Shown here: in pieces, positions 50,471-59,414 of the stretch | Layout: each line of letters opens with the position of its first letter | Numbering within the stretch: position 1 is the first letter of the stretch | NCBI GenBank assembly: GCA_052067355.1 | Contig: JBQHQH010000007.1 | Location: 1 to 64,000 of the forward strand | DNA length: 64,000 bases | Direction of reading: 5' to 3' | Source: CABMKH01 sp040797625 | GTDB lineage: Bacteria; Bacillota; Clostridia; Tissierellales; Tissierellaceae | Translations under genes and position numbers: made by a program | Notes under the pieces: generated by a model | What the model saw: only the letters and a program-made list of their open reading frames with translations | The model's database searches: none | Told to the model about the DNA's origin: nothing

Positions 50471-50923
50471 ATGAGTACAACTATATTTGATAAATTTGAT
50501 GAAATGGTGGATGTAGAAGGTTTAAAAGAAGATATGAAGGAAGCAGCAGAAAACAAAATGGAATTTAAAGAAGTTCCAGAAGGGAAGTATGAAGTGGAAA
50601 TAAACAAAATGGAGTTAAAGGCATCTAAATCTGGAAGACCTATGTTAAGTGTTTGGATGAAAATTTTAGAGGGGCAATATAAAGGACAACTTATATTCTA
50701 CAATCAAGTAGTTGATATTGGATTTGGATTACACAATGCTAATGAATTTTTAAAAAGTCTTGATAGTGGTTTAGATATAGAATTTGAAAACTACAATCAG
50801 TACGGAAATTTAATAATGGATATTCATGAAGAAATAAGTGGGAATTTAGAGTATGGGCTAAAATATGGAAAAAATAAAAAAGGTTATAACACGTATGAGA
50901 TAACAGATGTATTTGAAAATTAA
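50471..50923 (+). CDS. DUF669 phage protein, likely ssDNA-binding
   Basis: 150 residues. Typical DUF669 features are EFKEVPEGKYEVEINKMELK and KSGRPMLSVWMKILEGQYKG. The family takes the place of a single-stranded DNA-binding protein in many Firmicute phages. AAAGGGAGG precedes the ATG. It lies between the nuclease-ATPase and polymerase genes. Confidence 0.88.
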   Translation: MSTTIFDKFDEMVDVEGLKEDMKEAAENKMEFKEVPEGKYEVEINKMELKASKSGRPMLSVWMKILEGQYKGQLIFYNQVVDIGFGLHNANEFLKSLDSGLDIEFENYNQYGNLIMDIHEEISGNLEYGLKYGKNKKGYNTYEITDVFEN

Positions 50924-50982
50924 ATTGAATACAGGGGAGCTTGAAAGAGTTCCCCTTAAATTTACAAATGAGGTGGTAAGTT

Positions 50983-51165
50983 ATGCATTTTTTGAGAGAT
51001 GACTGGAAGAAATTAGATAAAGCTAGAGAACTATTAGAAGATGGACCTATAGATTATTTAGATGGTGAATGCGCCTATAAATTAGAAAAGCTATTAGATA
51101 ACATTGAGTTAGAGATTAAGAACTTTCTATCCATTAAAGAATTGGCAGCAGTATACAAGAGGTGA
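50983..51165 (+). CDS. Small phage protein, 60 residues
   Basis: MHFLRDDWKKLDKARELLED..., helical and acidic. GAGGTGG precedes the ATG and the TGA overlaps the GTG of the polymerase by GTGA, indicating translational coupling to polymerase synthesis. Function unknown. Confidence 0.65.
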   Translation: MHFLRDDWKKLDKARELLEDGPIDYLDGECAYKLEKLLDNIELEIKNFLSIKELAAVYKR

Positions 51166-52883
51166 TTGAAATTTTATTTTATGACTTTGAAGTTTTTAAA
51201 CACGATTGGTTAGTAGTAATCATGGATGTTGTAAACAAAGATGCCCATGTAATAGTAAATGATAGGGACAAGTTAATGCAATTATATACAAGAAATATAG
51301 ATAATATCTGGTGTGGTTATAACAGTAGACATTACGACCAGTATATTTTTAAAGGGATTCTTTTAGGAATGGATCCTTATGATATATCAAAATATATCAT
51401 TCAAAATCATGAACCTGGATGGAAGTATTCAAATGATTTTAGAACCATTCAATTATATAACTATGATGTTATGACTTCATATCACAGTTTAAAGCAGTTA
51501 GAGGGATTTATGGGCAATGATATAAGGGAATCTGATGTATCGTTTGATATTGATAGAAAACTTACTCCTAGTGAACTAGAAGAGACTATAAGATATTGTA
51601 AACATGATGTGGAACAAACTATTGAAGTATTTTTAAATCGATTAGAAGAATTTGAAAGTCAAATGAGTTTATTAAAGGTATTCAAACTACCTTTAAATTA
51701 TATTAGTAAAACTAAAGCTCAATTATCTGCAATAATTTTAGATGCGGTAAAACAAGATCGTAATGATGAATTTAACATAACTATTCCAGACACTTTAAAA
51801 GTCGATAAGTATAAGCATATAGTTGAATGGTATCAAAATCCTTTAAATTTAGACTACTCTAAAAAACTTGAGATAGAAGTAGCAGGAGTCCCTCACATAT
51901 TTGCATGGGGTGGACTTCACGGGGCAATAGATGAATATCAAGGAGAAGGTATATTCGTAAACATGGATGTGGCAAGTTATTATCCAGCATTAATGATTGA
52001 ATATGATTTCTTATCTAGAAATGTACATGATAGGAATAAATATAAAGAAATAAGAGATATAAGGTTAAAATTAAAAGCCAACAAAGATCCAATGCAAGCG
52101 CCATATAAAATAGTTTTAAATAGTACCTATGGAGCAATGAAGGATAAATACAATCAATTGTATGATCCTTTAATGGCCAATAATGTATGTGTGTCAGGTC
52201 AACTATTTTTATTAGATCTTATAGAAAAGATAGAAAATTATTGTCAGTTAATACAATCAAATACAGATGGATTATTTATTAAAATCAATAATATGGAAGA
52301 TTTAGAAGTAATAAAGGGCATTTGCAAGGAATGGGAGGACAGAACAAGAATGGAGCTTGAATTTGATATATTTACTAAGATATATCAAAAAGATGTAAAC
52401 AACTACATTGTAATTCATGAGGACGGGTCATATGAATCTAAAGGAGCATACGTGAAGAAATTAAACAACCTAGATAATGACTTGCCTATAGTTAATAAAT
52501 CCTTAGTCGAATACTTTATAAACAATACTCCAGTAGAAATTACTATCGGAAATTGCAATCAATTAAAAGAATTTCAATTGATTGCTAGGGCCTCAAGTAA
52601 GTATAAAGGATTAAAACACGGTAATAAGATTTTAAATGAAAAGACGGTTAGAGTATTTGCAAGTAAAGATAGGTATGATTCTGGAATAACAAAAATTAAT
52701 TCTAGGAACAGACTTGAAAAAATAGCGGGAAGTCCTGAAAGATGCTTTATTGTAAACGGAGACATAAACAATCGAAGAATACCTAGGAAATTAGATAAAG
52801 AATGGTATATAAAACTAGCTAGAAATAGAATACATGACTTTTTAGGCACAAGCGACCAAATAAATATGTGGGAGTTGATGTAA
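51162..52883 (+). CDS. Family B-type phage DNA polymerase
   Basis: 573 residues from GTG 51162. The exonuclease begins with D8/E10 in FYDFEVF; YCKHDVEQT (about 148) is a later exonuclease motif. Polymerase motif A is DVASYYPALMIEYD (about 269), motif B KIVLNSTYGAMKD (about 316-328) and motif C SNTDGLF (about 366), with TDG in place of the usual DTDS. Motifs A, B and C are unusually close, so the fingers region is compact. The extreme C-terminus QINMWELM resembles a sliding-clamp-binding motif. Confidence 0.88.
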   Translation: MIEILFYDFEVFKHDWLVVIMDVVNKDAHVIVNDRDKLMQLYTRNIDNIWCGYNSRHYDQYIFKGILLGMDPYDISKYIIQNHEPGWKYSNDFRTIQLYNYDVMTSYHSLKQLEGFMGNDIRESDVSFDIDRKLTPSELEETIRYCKHDVEQTIEVFLNRLEEFESQMSLLKVFKLPLNYISKTKAQLSAIILDAVKQDRNDEFNITIPDTLKVDKYKHIVEWYQNPLNLDYSKKLEIEVAGVPHIFAWGGLHGAIDEYQGEGIFVNMDVASYYPALMIEYDFLSRNVHDRNKYKEIRDIRLKLKANKDPMQAPYKIVLNSTYGAMKDKYNQLYDPLMANNVCVSGQLFLLDLIEKIENYCQLIQSNTDGLFIKINNMEDLEVIKGICKEWEDRTRMELEFDIFTKIYQKDVNNYIVIHEDGSYESKGAYVKKLNNLDNDLPIVNKSLVEYFINNTPVEITIGNCNQLKEFQLIARASSKYKGLKHGNKILNEKTVRVFASKDRYDSGITKINSRNRLEKIAGSPERCFIVNGDINNRRIPRKLDKEWYIKLARNRIHDFLGTSDQINMWELM

Positions 52884-53033
52884 ATGCTATATGAAATGAG
52901 TACCAATGTAGCTGAAGTAATACCATTTAAAACGTTTAAAGAAATGATTAAGATAGTTAAGGAAGAATTAAAGAAAAATAGATATGTGGAGATTTGGGAC
53001 AAGATTATTTATTCAGCGGAGAAATGGCGATGA
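52884..53033 (+). CDS. Small phage protein, 49 residues
   Basis: MLYEMSTNVAEVIPFKTFKE..., starting one base after the polymerase stop, whose end GGGAGTTGATG may serve as its ribosome binding site. Its TGA overlaps the next start (ATGA). Function unknown. Confidence 0.6.
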   Translation: MLYEMSTNVAEVIPFKTFKEMIKIVKEELKKNRYVEIWDKIIYSAEKWR

Positions 53034-53224
53034 ATAGATATTGGGAAAATCAATCAGGATATTATGATCCTACAGCTACAGAGGTAATTCAAAATGAAAG
53101 CAAAAGAAATAAGGAAATACACAATACTATTAATCAGATTAAAGATATATTAGCAGATAAAGATTTAGTCCTAATTGAACGGATTGTTATTAAAGATAAG
53201 CGAACTAAAAAGGTATATAAGTAG
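53030..53224 (+). CDS. Small phage protein, 64 residues
   Basis: From ATG 53030 (MNRYWENQSGYYDPTATEVI), chosen for its spacing to GCGGAG and the four-base ATGA overlap with the previous gene. The C-terminal half is a basic helix. Function unknown; lies directly before the primase-helicase. Confidence 0.65.
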   Translation: MNRYWENQSGYYDPTATEVIQNESKRNKEIHNTINQIKDILADKDLVLIERIVIKDKRTKKVYK

Positions 53225-53234
53225 GTGATAATAA

Positions 53235-55094
53235 TTGTTTAAAGGATATATACCAACCAAAGGAAAGCGACCAACTGAATCCATTAAGGGTAGGACAAGT
53301 TTCTACCCTTTGGACGAAGTGAAACATTTACAAAGTTATGGTGGAGTTTTAAAGGACAATGTAATTATGATAGATTCTGATGATGGAGAAGAATCAGAAA
53401 TATTACATCGGATTGTCCAGGACTTAAAAATTAATTGTAATATTTTAAAAACTACTAGAGGTAAACATTTTTATTTTAAAAATACTAATATTAAATCAAA
53501 TAAAATAGGTAATCAATGTCCTTTGAGCTTAACTTTAGATTATAAATTGGGAACTAAGAATACAGTAGTACCTTTAAAAATTAATGGAACCGAACGTAAG
53601 TGGTTACAAGAGACTGATACTATAGATCCTTTACCTATTTGGTTAATACCTATAGGTAAAAATATAATCAATTTCCAAGAGTTAGGAGAAGGTGATGGAA
53701 GAAACCAGGCACTATTTAACTATATTCTTAAGCTGCAATCAGAAGGATTGACTAAAGATGCAATACGAGAAACTATTACTATTATAAATACGCATATCCT
53801 GGAGGATCCTTTACCTGAACGAGAACTAGAAACTATTTTAAGAGATGAGTCTTTTCAAAAACCAGTGTTTTTTAAAGGGAATCAGTTATTACATGATAAA
53901 TTTGCTGAATATCTAAAACATGAGGAAAACATCATTAAAACTAATGGGATATTGCACATTTACAAAAATGGAATTTATACATTTGACCAAGTAGAAATTG
54001 AAAAATCTATGATTAAACACATTTCAATTTTAAAAAGAAGTCAAAGAAATGAAATACTATCATATTTGGAACTCATAGCAGAAGAAAAGGAACTATCAGA
54101 TGTAAATAATATTGTGCTAGAAAATGGCTTATATAATATTAAAACAGATAAGTTAACAGATTATGATCCTAACTATATAGCTAAAAATAAAATACCTGTA
54201 AATTATAATCATGAGGCTTACAGTAAATCAATGGATAAAACTCTTAATAAAATAGCTTGCAACGATAAACAGTTACGAATGTTATTAGAAGAAATGATAG
54301 GATATACACTTTTAAGACGTAATGAATTGGGAAAGTCATTTATCTTAATAGGTCAAGGATCTAATGGTAAATCAACTTTATTAGACGTAATAAAACATTT
54401 CTTAGGAGATGATAATATTTCATCAATATCCTTAGAAGAATTAGGACAAAGGTTTAAGACAGCTGAACTTTATGGGAAATTAGCTAATATTGGCGATGAT
54501 ATATCTAGTAGGTATATGGAGGATAATGCAATATTTAAGAAATTAGTAACTGGAGAAACAGTAAATGTAGAGAGGAAGGGCAAGGATCCATTTGATTTTA
54601 ATAACTATGGTAAATTAATTTTTAGTGCTAATGAAATGCCTAGAATAAATGATACGAGCGATGGATTAATGAGAAGGCTTGTAATAGTACCTTTTAATGC
54701 TAAATTTAGCAGTAAGGACCCTGACTTTGACCCTTTTATTAAAGATAAATTATTAACTGATGAATCTATGGAATATTTATTGAACATTTCTATAGAAGGT
54801 CTTAAACGAGTTATTAAAAATAATAGATTTACAGAAGTTTCTTCAGTAGAAGAAGAAATTAAAGAATATGAAAAAAGAAATAATCCTGTAGTAGCTTTTT
54901 TAGATGAAAATGATATTGAAGAGGAAACAGTAGAAGAGACCTATTTGAAATATTCAACTTGGTGTATTGAAAATGGATTAAGAGCATTGAGTAAAAATAT
55001 GTTTGGTAGAGAAGTTAAAAAACAAGGATTTAATTCAGATAGTACTATAAGAGATGATAGGGGAAAGCAGAAAAGAATTTATATGAGGAATTAA
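53235..55094 (+). CDS. D5-like primase-helicase (SF3)
   Basis: 619 residues from TTG 53235. The N-terminal part (about 1-140) has VIMIDSDDGEE and KTTRGKHFYFK, as in archaeo-eukaryotic primase/bifunctional domains. The SF3 helicase follows with Walker A LIGQGSNGKSTLL (about 370), KLANIGDDIS, and the sensor region KLIFSANEMPR. A D5-like C-terminal domain ends the protein. It should prime and unwind at the phage origin; the iteron-like region lies directly downstream. Confidence 0.93.
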   Translation: MFKGYIPTKGKRPTESIKGRTSFYPLDEVKHLQSYGGVLKDNVIMIDSDDGEESEILHRIVQDLKINCNILKTTRGKHFYFKNTNIKSNKIGNQCPLSLTLDYKLGTKNTVVPLKINGTERKWLQETDTIDPLPIWLIPIGKNIINFQELGEGDGRNQALFNYILKLQSEGLTKDAIRETITIINTHILEDPLPERELETILRDESFQKPVFFKGNQLLHDKFAEYLKHEENIIKTNGILHIYKNGIYTFDQVEIEKSMIKHISILKRSQRNEILSYLELIAEEKELSDVNNIVLENGLYNIKTDKLTDYDPNYIAKNKIPVNYNHEAYSKSMDKTLNKIACNDKQLRMLLEEMIGYTLLRRNELGKSFILIGQGSNGKSTLLDVIKHFLGDDNISSISLEELGQRFKTAELYGKLANIGDDISSRYMEDNAIFKKLVTGETVNVERKGKDPFDFNNYGKLIFSANEMPRINDTSDGLMRRLVIVPFNAKFSSKDPDFDPFIKDKLLTDESMEYLLNISIEGLKRVIKNNRFTEVSSVEEEIKEYEKRNNPVVAFLDENDIEEETVEETYLKYSTWCIENGLRALSKNMFGREVKKQGFNSDSTIRDDRGKQKRIYMRN

Positions 55095-55104
55095 TAAGTG
55101 ACTG

Positions 55105-55334
55105 ATTGTTACACCTTGTTACAAATATCTGTAACATGACTAAACTTAGTAATATCAATATTTGTAAAGGTATTGTTACAGATGTTACAGATATTTTAAC
55201 TTCTTAGTATATATTCATAGTGAACATAATCAATATGAATATATTACTTAATATATATATATAGGAAATCTGTAACAAAAACACCTCAAAAACATAGTCA
55301 AATATAGTGAAATCAATTGTTACAGATATTTTAC
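55105..55334. other. Iteron-like cluster, candidate phage replication origin
   Basis: The 260-bp gap contains at least six copies of TGTTACA(GAT) in both orientations: direct copies near 55107, 55117, 55174, 55183 and 55318, and inverted ATCTGTAACA near 55127 and 55268. Several are followed by ATTTT. Two long runs of alternating T/A (about 55240-55262) could be an unwinding element. Its position between primase-helicase and clamp genes fits an origin. Confidence 0.65.
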
Positions 55335-55354
55335 AAAAATAGGAGGAATTCTTA

Positions 55355-56371
55355 ATGAAAATAAATATAAATGTAAGATTATTTAATAATGCTATAAAAA
55401 ATTTAAAATTAATCAAAGGTGAAGGTTTAGTAATTAGAGCAGATGAAACTATAGAATTAATATCGAATAACTTAGAAAATCAGATAGAAATGAGTATTGA
55501 AATTCCAGGATCTATATTTAATTCAGGATCTATATTTATTCCAGAAGAAACATTAAAAATGATGGAAGGATTCAAGGAAGGAGAATTTGTAATAACTAAT
55601 AAATCAATAATTTGTGGAAATAAAGAAATTAAATATTTTAGTAAACATGATATTAAATTATTAGATTATGAATTCAACGAAGCTAACTTTACATTATCAC
55701 CTAAAGAACTTAAAAGATTATTAGAAGTATCATATGCAACTGGTAATGATAAAGCTAGACCTCAACTATCTGGAATATGTATAAAACAAAATAAATTTTT
55801 AGCTTTGAATGGATTTATAGGAGGTATCAGAGAATCAAACGAATTCAATTATGATGGAGATGTAATAGTTTCCGAAGGGACTTGGAAAGTATTAAGAAGA
55901 CTTAAACCTAAGAAGGACATTGAAGTTTATATATCAAAGGAACATATAAGATTTAAATTAGATTATATAAAATTAGATTCTAAATTAATAGTTGGTAAAT
56001 TGCTTAACTTAGAAGAATTATTTAAAGAGGGGGATAAGATGTGTTCGGTTAATGTAACTGAACTAAAGGAATCCATAAAAATTATGGAAAAAATCAAAGT
56101 AGATAATAAACATCTAGTGACCTTGACAATATTAAATAGTGAATTAGCTCTAGAATGTATAGGACTTAATAATACATTTAAAGATACATTAAACGTAGAA
56201 TCTAATATTAGAGAAGAATTTAAAATTGTGTTTGATATAAAAAATCTAAAACCTGTAATAAATCAATATAAAGATAAAATTGAATTACAATTTACAACAA
56301 GTATTAACCCATTGATAATTAAAACAATAAAACAGGCAGATTTAGTACTACCAGTACGAGTAAGATATTAA
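55355..56371 (+). CDS. DNA sliding clamp (DnaN-like), phage-encoded
   Basis: 338 residues. The C-terminal LVLPVRVRY matches the end of bacterial beta clamps, and three repeats of the clamp fold can be inferred (about 1-110, 115-225, 226-338). It is shorter and diverged from chromosomal DnaN. AGGAGGA precedes the ATG. It would tether the phage polymerase to DNA. Confidence 0.82.
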   Translation: MKININVRLFNNAIKNLKLIKGEGLVIRADETIELISNNLENQIEMSIEIPGSIFNSGSIFIPEETLKMMEGFKEGEFVITNKSIICGNKEIKYFSKHDIKLLDYEFNEANFTLSPKELKRLLEVSYATGNDKARPQLSGICIKQNKFLALNGFIGGIRESNEFNYDGDVIVSEGTWKVLRRLKPKKDIEVYISKEHIRFKLDYIKLDSKLIVGKLLNLEELFKEGDKMCSVNVTELKESIKIMEKIKVDNKHLVTLTILNSELALECIGLNNTFKDTLNVESNIREEFKIVFDIKNLKPVINQYKDKIELQFTTSINPLIIKTIKQADLVLPVRVRY

Positions 56372-56387
56372 AGGAGGGACAAGCTCC

Positions 56388-56828
56388 ATGGACATAAATG
56401 TAAAGAAATTGTTGGGACAGTATGCAGATTTACAGCATGAGATAAAAGACATAGACAAGAGAATTGTACGATTAGAAAATAAGAAGATTAAAGTTGAAAG
56501 AGATAGTGTAACAGGATCTAATCCAAATTTTCCATATGAATCTAGACATTTTACTATAGAAGGATATAGTTATCCAGAAGCAGATAGAAAAGAGGAAAGG
56601 CTTATTAAATTAAATAGATTGCTAAATAAGAGAAAAGAAAAATGTGAGGATATGAAACTGCAAATAGAAGAATTTATATCAACGATACCTGACAGTAGAA
56701 CCAGGAGGGTATTTCAATATAGATATATTGATAACCTTAGTTGGCAGGCTATTGCAATTAGAATAGGAAAGATACACGAGAGTTATCCAAGGAAAATACA
56801 TGATAGATATTTGGAAAGTTTAGATTAA
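56388..56828 (+). CDS. ArpU/RinA-like late transcription regulator
   Basis: 146 residues: a long coiled coil (about 5-95) and a sigma region-4-like helix-turn-helix at the end (RVFQYRYIDNLSWQAIAIRI, about 110-130). Proteins of this type switch on the packaging and morphogenesis genes in Firmicute phages. Strong AAAGGAGGG site. It lies at the border between replication and late genes. Confidence 0.85.
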   Translation: MDINVKKLLGQYADLQHEIKDIDKRIVRLENKKIKVERDSVTGSNPNFPYESRHFTIEGYSYPEADRKEERLIKLNRLLNKRKEKCEDMKLQIEEFISTIPDSRTRRVFQYRYIDNLSWQAIAIRIGKIHESYPRKIHDRYLESLD

Positions 56829-56869
56829 GACGTTTTATGTTATTTATTTGAAGTGAAGGAGGAACTACA

Positions 56870-56962
56870 TTGAGATTTTTCTTGCTAATTTACTTTATGA
56901 TTGCTATTTTTTTATTCGGTGTTGATGTGGGAGTTAAATTAGAAAAAAAGGAGAGATGGTAA
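56870..56962 (+). CDS. Small membrane peptide, 30 residues
   Basis: TTG 56870 behind GAAGGAGGA opens MRFFLLIYFMIAIFLFGVDV..., a single membrane helix with a charged end. Its TAA overlaps the ATG of the next gene (TAATG) and its codons contain that gene's ribosome binding site. Function unknown. Confidence 0.5.
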   Translation: MRFFLLIYFMIAIFLFGVDVGVKLEKKERW

Positions 56963-57141
56963 TGAATGATAAAATGAACAGTTTTGAAGAGGCAGCAAGG
57001 CCGATACAGAAATGGTTTAGAGAGAATTGCTCATCTCACGATAGGGTGATTATAGATTGGAATATGGCATACTTGCTTGAAGGTAGTATGGGGATTACAT
57101 CAGGATGGCTAGATTTAGAAGAAGCACAAAAAGACGTATAA
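56962..57141 (+). CDS. Small phage protein, 59 residues
   Basis: MNDKMNSFEEAARPIQKWFR..., ATG at 56962 chosen for spacing to AAAGGAGAG and the one-base overlap with the previous stop. It contains NCSSHDRVIIDWNMAYLLEG; similar short proteins of the DUF5049/6877 sort exist in phages, but I cannot name it firmly. Unknown function. Confidence 0.6.
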   Translation: MNDKMNSFEEAARPIQKWFRENCSSHDRVIIDWNMAYLLEGSMGITSGWLDLEEAQKDV

Positions 57142-57241
57142 CAAGTGAAATATTCAATAATTTATCATTTGGGCGATTTGGGCGGATTAGATATGTTAAT
57201 ATGGTAGTAAGTGGAAATGTAAATAAATCTTCTTTTGTTCT

Positions 57242-57273
57242 AGGGACTTACTCTTATGAGTAGGTCCTGTTTT
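57242..57273 (+). terminator. Terminator before the Kiwa-like pair
   Basis: GGGACTTACTC pairs with GAGTAGGTCC around TTAT and is followed by TGTTTTT. It isolates the accessory pair from the upstream early operon. Confidence 0.88.
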
Positions 57274-57318
57274 TATATAGAATAAAAATAAAGGAATCAT
57301 TTAAAATCATCGTCAATT

Positions 57319-57346
57319 TTGAATGAAATAGGCATACTAATATTAT
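57319..57346 (+). promoter_or_regulatory. Promoter of the four-helix membrane protein
   Basis: TTGAAT (57319-57324), 16-base spacer, TATTAT (57341-57346), ~40 bases before the start; gives the accessory gene its own transcription. Confidence 0.5.
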
Positions 57347-57384
57347 AAAGTATGATAAAATATAAATACTAGGAGGTAGCAATT

Positions 57385-57957
57385 GTGGGGAAACTATTTA
57401 AATTAGCAATGTTTATCACATCTTTTTTACCATTATGGATTACTGTAATTTTCATAAATTTATTGAGCATTATAAAAAATGATATAAATTTATGCACAGA
57501 ATATATCAGCATAACAATTATAATCATAACTAATGTGATTTCAATGTTAGTAATATTGAAATCAATGGATAGCATACAACCTTCCGAGTATAATCCATAT
57601 ATAGTGATTGAAGCGGAACAAGAAAAAGGGATAACATCAGAATTTTTATTATCTTATGTTCTTCCACTTTTTGCATTTAATTTTACTCAATGGGATGGAG
57701 TAATACAATTTTTAATCTATTTTATTGTATTAGCTTTTTTATGTGTTAGAAATAATAATGTATATGCAAATTTAGTATTTGAAATTAAGAAATATAAATT
57801 CTATAATTGTGAACTGCAATGGAAGGCAGAACCAGATGTTGACCCGATTCAAGCTATGGTAATTAGTAAAGACAACATCTGTTCTCAGAAAGGTAACACT
57901 ATCGAAATAGCACTACTTAATAAACCTTTTTACCTTATGAAAGATTTAGAGGAGTAG
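57385..57957 (+). CDS. Four-helix membrane protein, KwaA-like candidate
   Basis: 190 residues from GTG 57385 behind AGGAGGT. Four membrane helices are visible (about 7-28, 39-60, 87-101 and 106-123), then a cytosolic tail of ~65 residues. This is the size and topology of KwaA, the membrane half of the Kiwa anti-phage system. The neighbour on the opposite strand resembles KwaB. The two 3' ends overlap by 23 bases, whereas known kwaA and kwaB lie on the same strand. Assignment rests on topology and neighbour, not on a sequence motif. Confidence 0.55.
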   Translation: MGKLFKLAMFITSFLPLWITVIFINLLSIIKNDINLCTEYISITIIIITNVISMLVILKSMDSIQPSEYNPYIVIEAEQEKGITSEFLLSYVLPLFAFNFTQWDGVIQFLIYFIVLAFLCVRNNNVYANLVFEIKKYKFYNCELQWKAEPDVDPIQAMVISKDNICSQKGNTIEIALLNKPFYLMKDLEE

Positions 57958-58876
57958 AATTTGGCACTTCACAGACACCACCAGTAAACATATTATACTT
58001 AGTTTTCCCACAAATTGCTTTGGTAAAGAGATCGGCATGATTTTCTTGACTTAAGTCAAATTTTTGCTTTTTTGCATTATAAGGAATTTTGAGTTCATCA
58101 ACTAGTATTTTTAAATTGTCTTCTTGTTTTATGTTATCTACAATTCTTTGATCAAAGGTACTAAATTTTCGAGGATGTTGGCCAGATAGTGTAAAAGCTT
58201 TATATGTTTCAAAATCATAAATAACATTTGCATCTTCAATAATTTCAAGAGACTTTTTACAAACTATTCTATGAGAATATTCTAAATTAAAAATACTTTC
58301 AAAGTTACTATTAATAGTATATAAAACTTCATTATATATTAAAGCATCAAAGCTTTTTCCGAATTGAATAAGCGGTTCGCTAATTTCTTGGATACAGTTA
58401 TGTCTTGATTCAAAGATTTTACCTCTATTTTTCTTATAGGTATAGATAGGATTTTTCCGAGAAATTAAATAAAGATTATGTTCTTTACCATCATATTGAT
58501 ATGTACCAACAAAAATAAAAGCATTTGATTTAATATCTTTTAAGTCTGTATTGTCATCAACATTATTAAGACTTTTGATAAGAGCGTTCCATGGTACTTT
58601 AATTAACTCATGGTTGATGTTGAGCTTGTCAACAACTTTTTTAGGATTAGCACCACTATAACATTCAACCTTTTGCCCATGATCATTTACGATGTATAGG
58701 AATTTTTTACACATATCGTTTAATGTAGTTTTTAATAGACTATCAGAACCAAATCTTAATGAATAACAAGTGTACTCATTTGGTCTAGATTTATGATTAT
58801 ACTTTATCAAGGCCAAAGACCATGAATTGATAGTGTTGACTTTTTCTAAACCTTCTTTTATTAAAGCATAAGACAT
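57935..58876 (-). CDS. KwaB-like protein (DUF4868-like)
   Basis: 313 residues. The middle and C-terminal part (about 150-300) has the DUF4868 pattern: FDALIYNEVLYTINSNFESI, then FNLEYSHRIVCKKSLEII, and a helical end with ADLFTKAICGKTKYNMFTGG. KwaB (DUF4868) is the cytosolic DNA-binding effector of Kiwa, which acts against phage DNA late in infection. A good GGAGGT site precedes the ATG. It is the only minus-strand gene in the rightward part of the prophage, typical of an accessory ('moron') gene. Confidence 0.62.
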   Translation of the reverse strand: MSYALIKEGLEKVNTINSWSLALIKYNHKSRPNEYTCYSLRFGSDSLLKTTLNDMCKKFLYIVNDHGQKVECYSGANPKKVVDKLNINHELIKVPWNALIKSLNNVDDNTDLKDIKSNAFIFVGTYQYDGKEHNLYLISRKNPIYTYKKNRGKIFESRHNCIQEISEPLIQFGKSFDALIYNEVLYTINSNFESIFNLEYSHRIVCKKSLEIIEDANVIYDFETYKAFTLSGQHPRKFSTFDQRIVDNIKQEDNLKILVDELKIPYNAKKQKFDLSQENHADLFTKAICGKTKYNMFTGGVCEVPNSTPLNLS

Positions 58877-59183
58877 ATAAATACCTCCGTTAGTTATCTT
58901 TAAAATAATTATAACATATTATGTTGAATAAAGTAATAACTCTGCAATAGTTGAGGAAATTATATGATAAGTTTGAATATTAATATTTTGATATTATATA
59001 AGTTTGTTAAGGCCAATATAAACCAAAACAAAAAACATATATATATTTTATTTATTATTTTCAAATTAAAGTTTTTTACACGAACTTACAAACAAATAGC
59101 ATAATATGGAAACTTGCGATAAATAAATGAAGGAATTTCTCCTTTCTTGTAGAAATAGTAGAGAGGAAGGAGATGATAGAGGA
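58877..59183. other. AT-rich intergenic region
   Basis: About 300 bases between the divergent KwaB-like gene and the next rightward gene. A TATAAT lies on the minus strand near 58910. No gene is visible. This marks the right edge of the accessory insert; the packaging genes follow. Confidence 0.45.
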
Positions 59184-59348
59184 ATGGATGAAGATATTTT
59201 AATGGCAATGTTAGGAAACATAACTCAAGAATTAAGTGATTTAAAAACAGATGTGAACAGTATAGGCAGCAATGTATCATGTGTCTACCATATGGATGAT
59301 CAACTGAATCGAATTATTGAGTTATTAGAACAAATTGCAAATAAGTAA
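59184..59348 (+). CDS. Small phage protein, 54 residues
   Basis: MDEDILMAMLGNITQELSDL..., a heptad-like helix with a short C-terminal leucine-rich part (LNRIIELLEQIANK). ATG 59184 is chosen; the ribosome binding site is weak (GGAAGGAG 13 bases upstream). A frame open upstream to 59127 is possible. A terminator follows. Function unknown. Confidence 0.5.
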   Translation: MDEDILMAMLGNITQELSDLKTDVNSIGSNVSCVYHMDDQLNRIIELLEQIANK

Positions 59349-59355
59349 TAATTTA

Positions 59356-59376
59356 AGAGCCACTAGGCTCTTTTTT
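59356..59376 (+). terminator. Terminator before terS
   Basis: AGAGCC pairs with GGCTCT around ACTA, followed by a T tract. Confidence 0.88.
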
Positions 59377-59414
59377 AATACAAAAAACAAACTCAAATAA
59401 GTAGGTGGTGATCA

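Noticed and set aside
59086..59280. Minus-strand frame opposite 59127-59348
   Set aside because: Composition is low complexity (His/Leu/Tyr rich), without ribosome binding site or family match.
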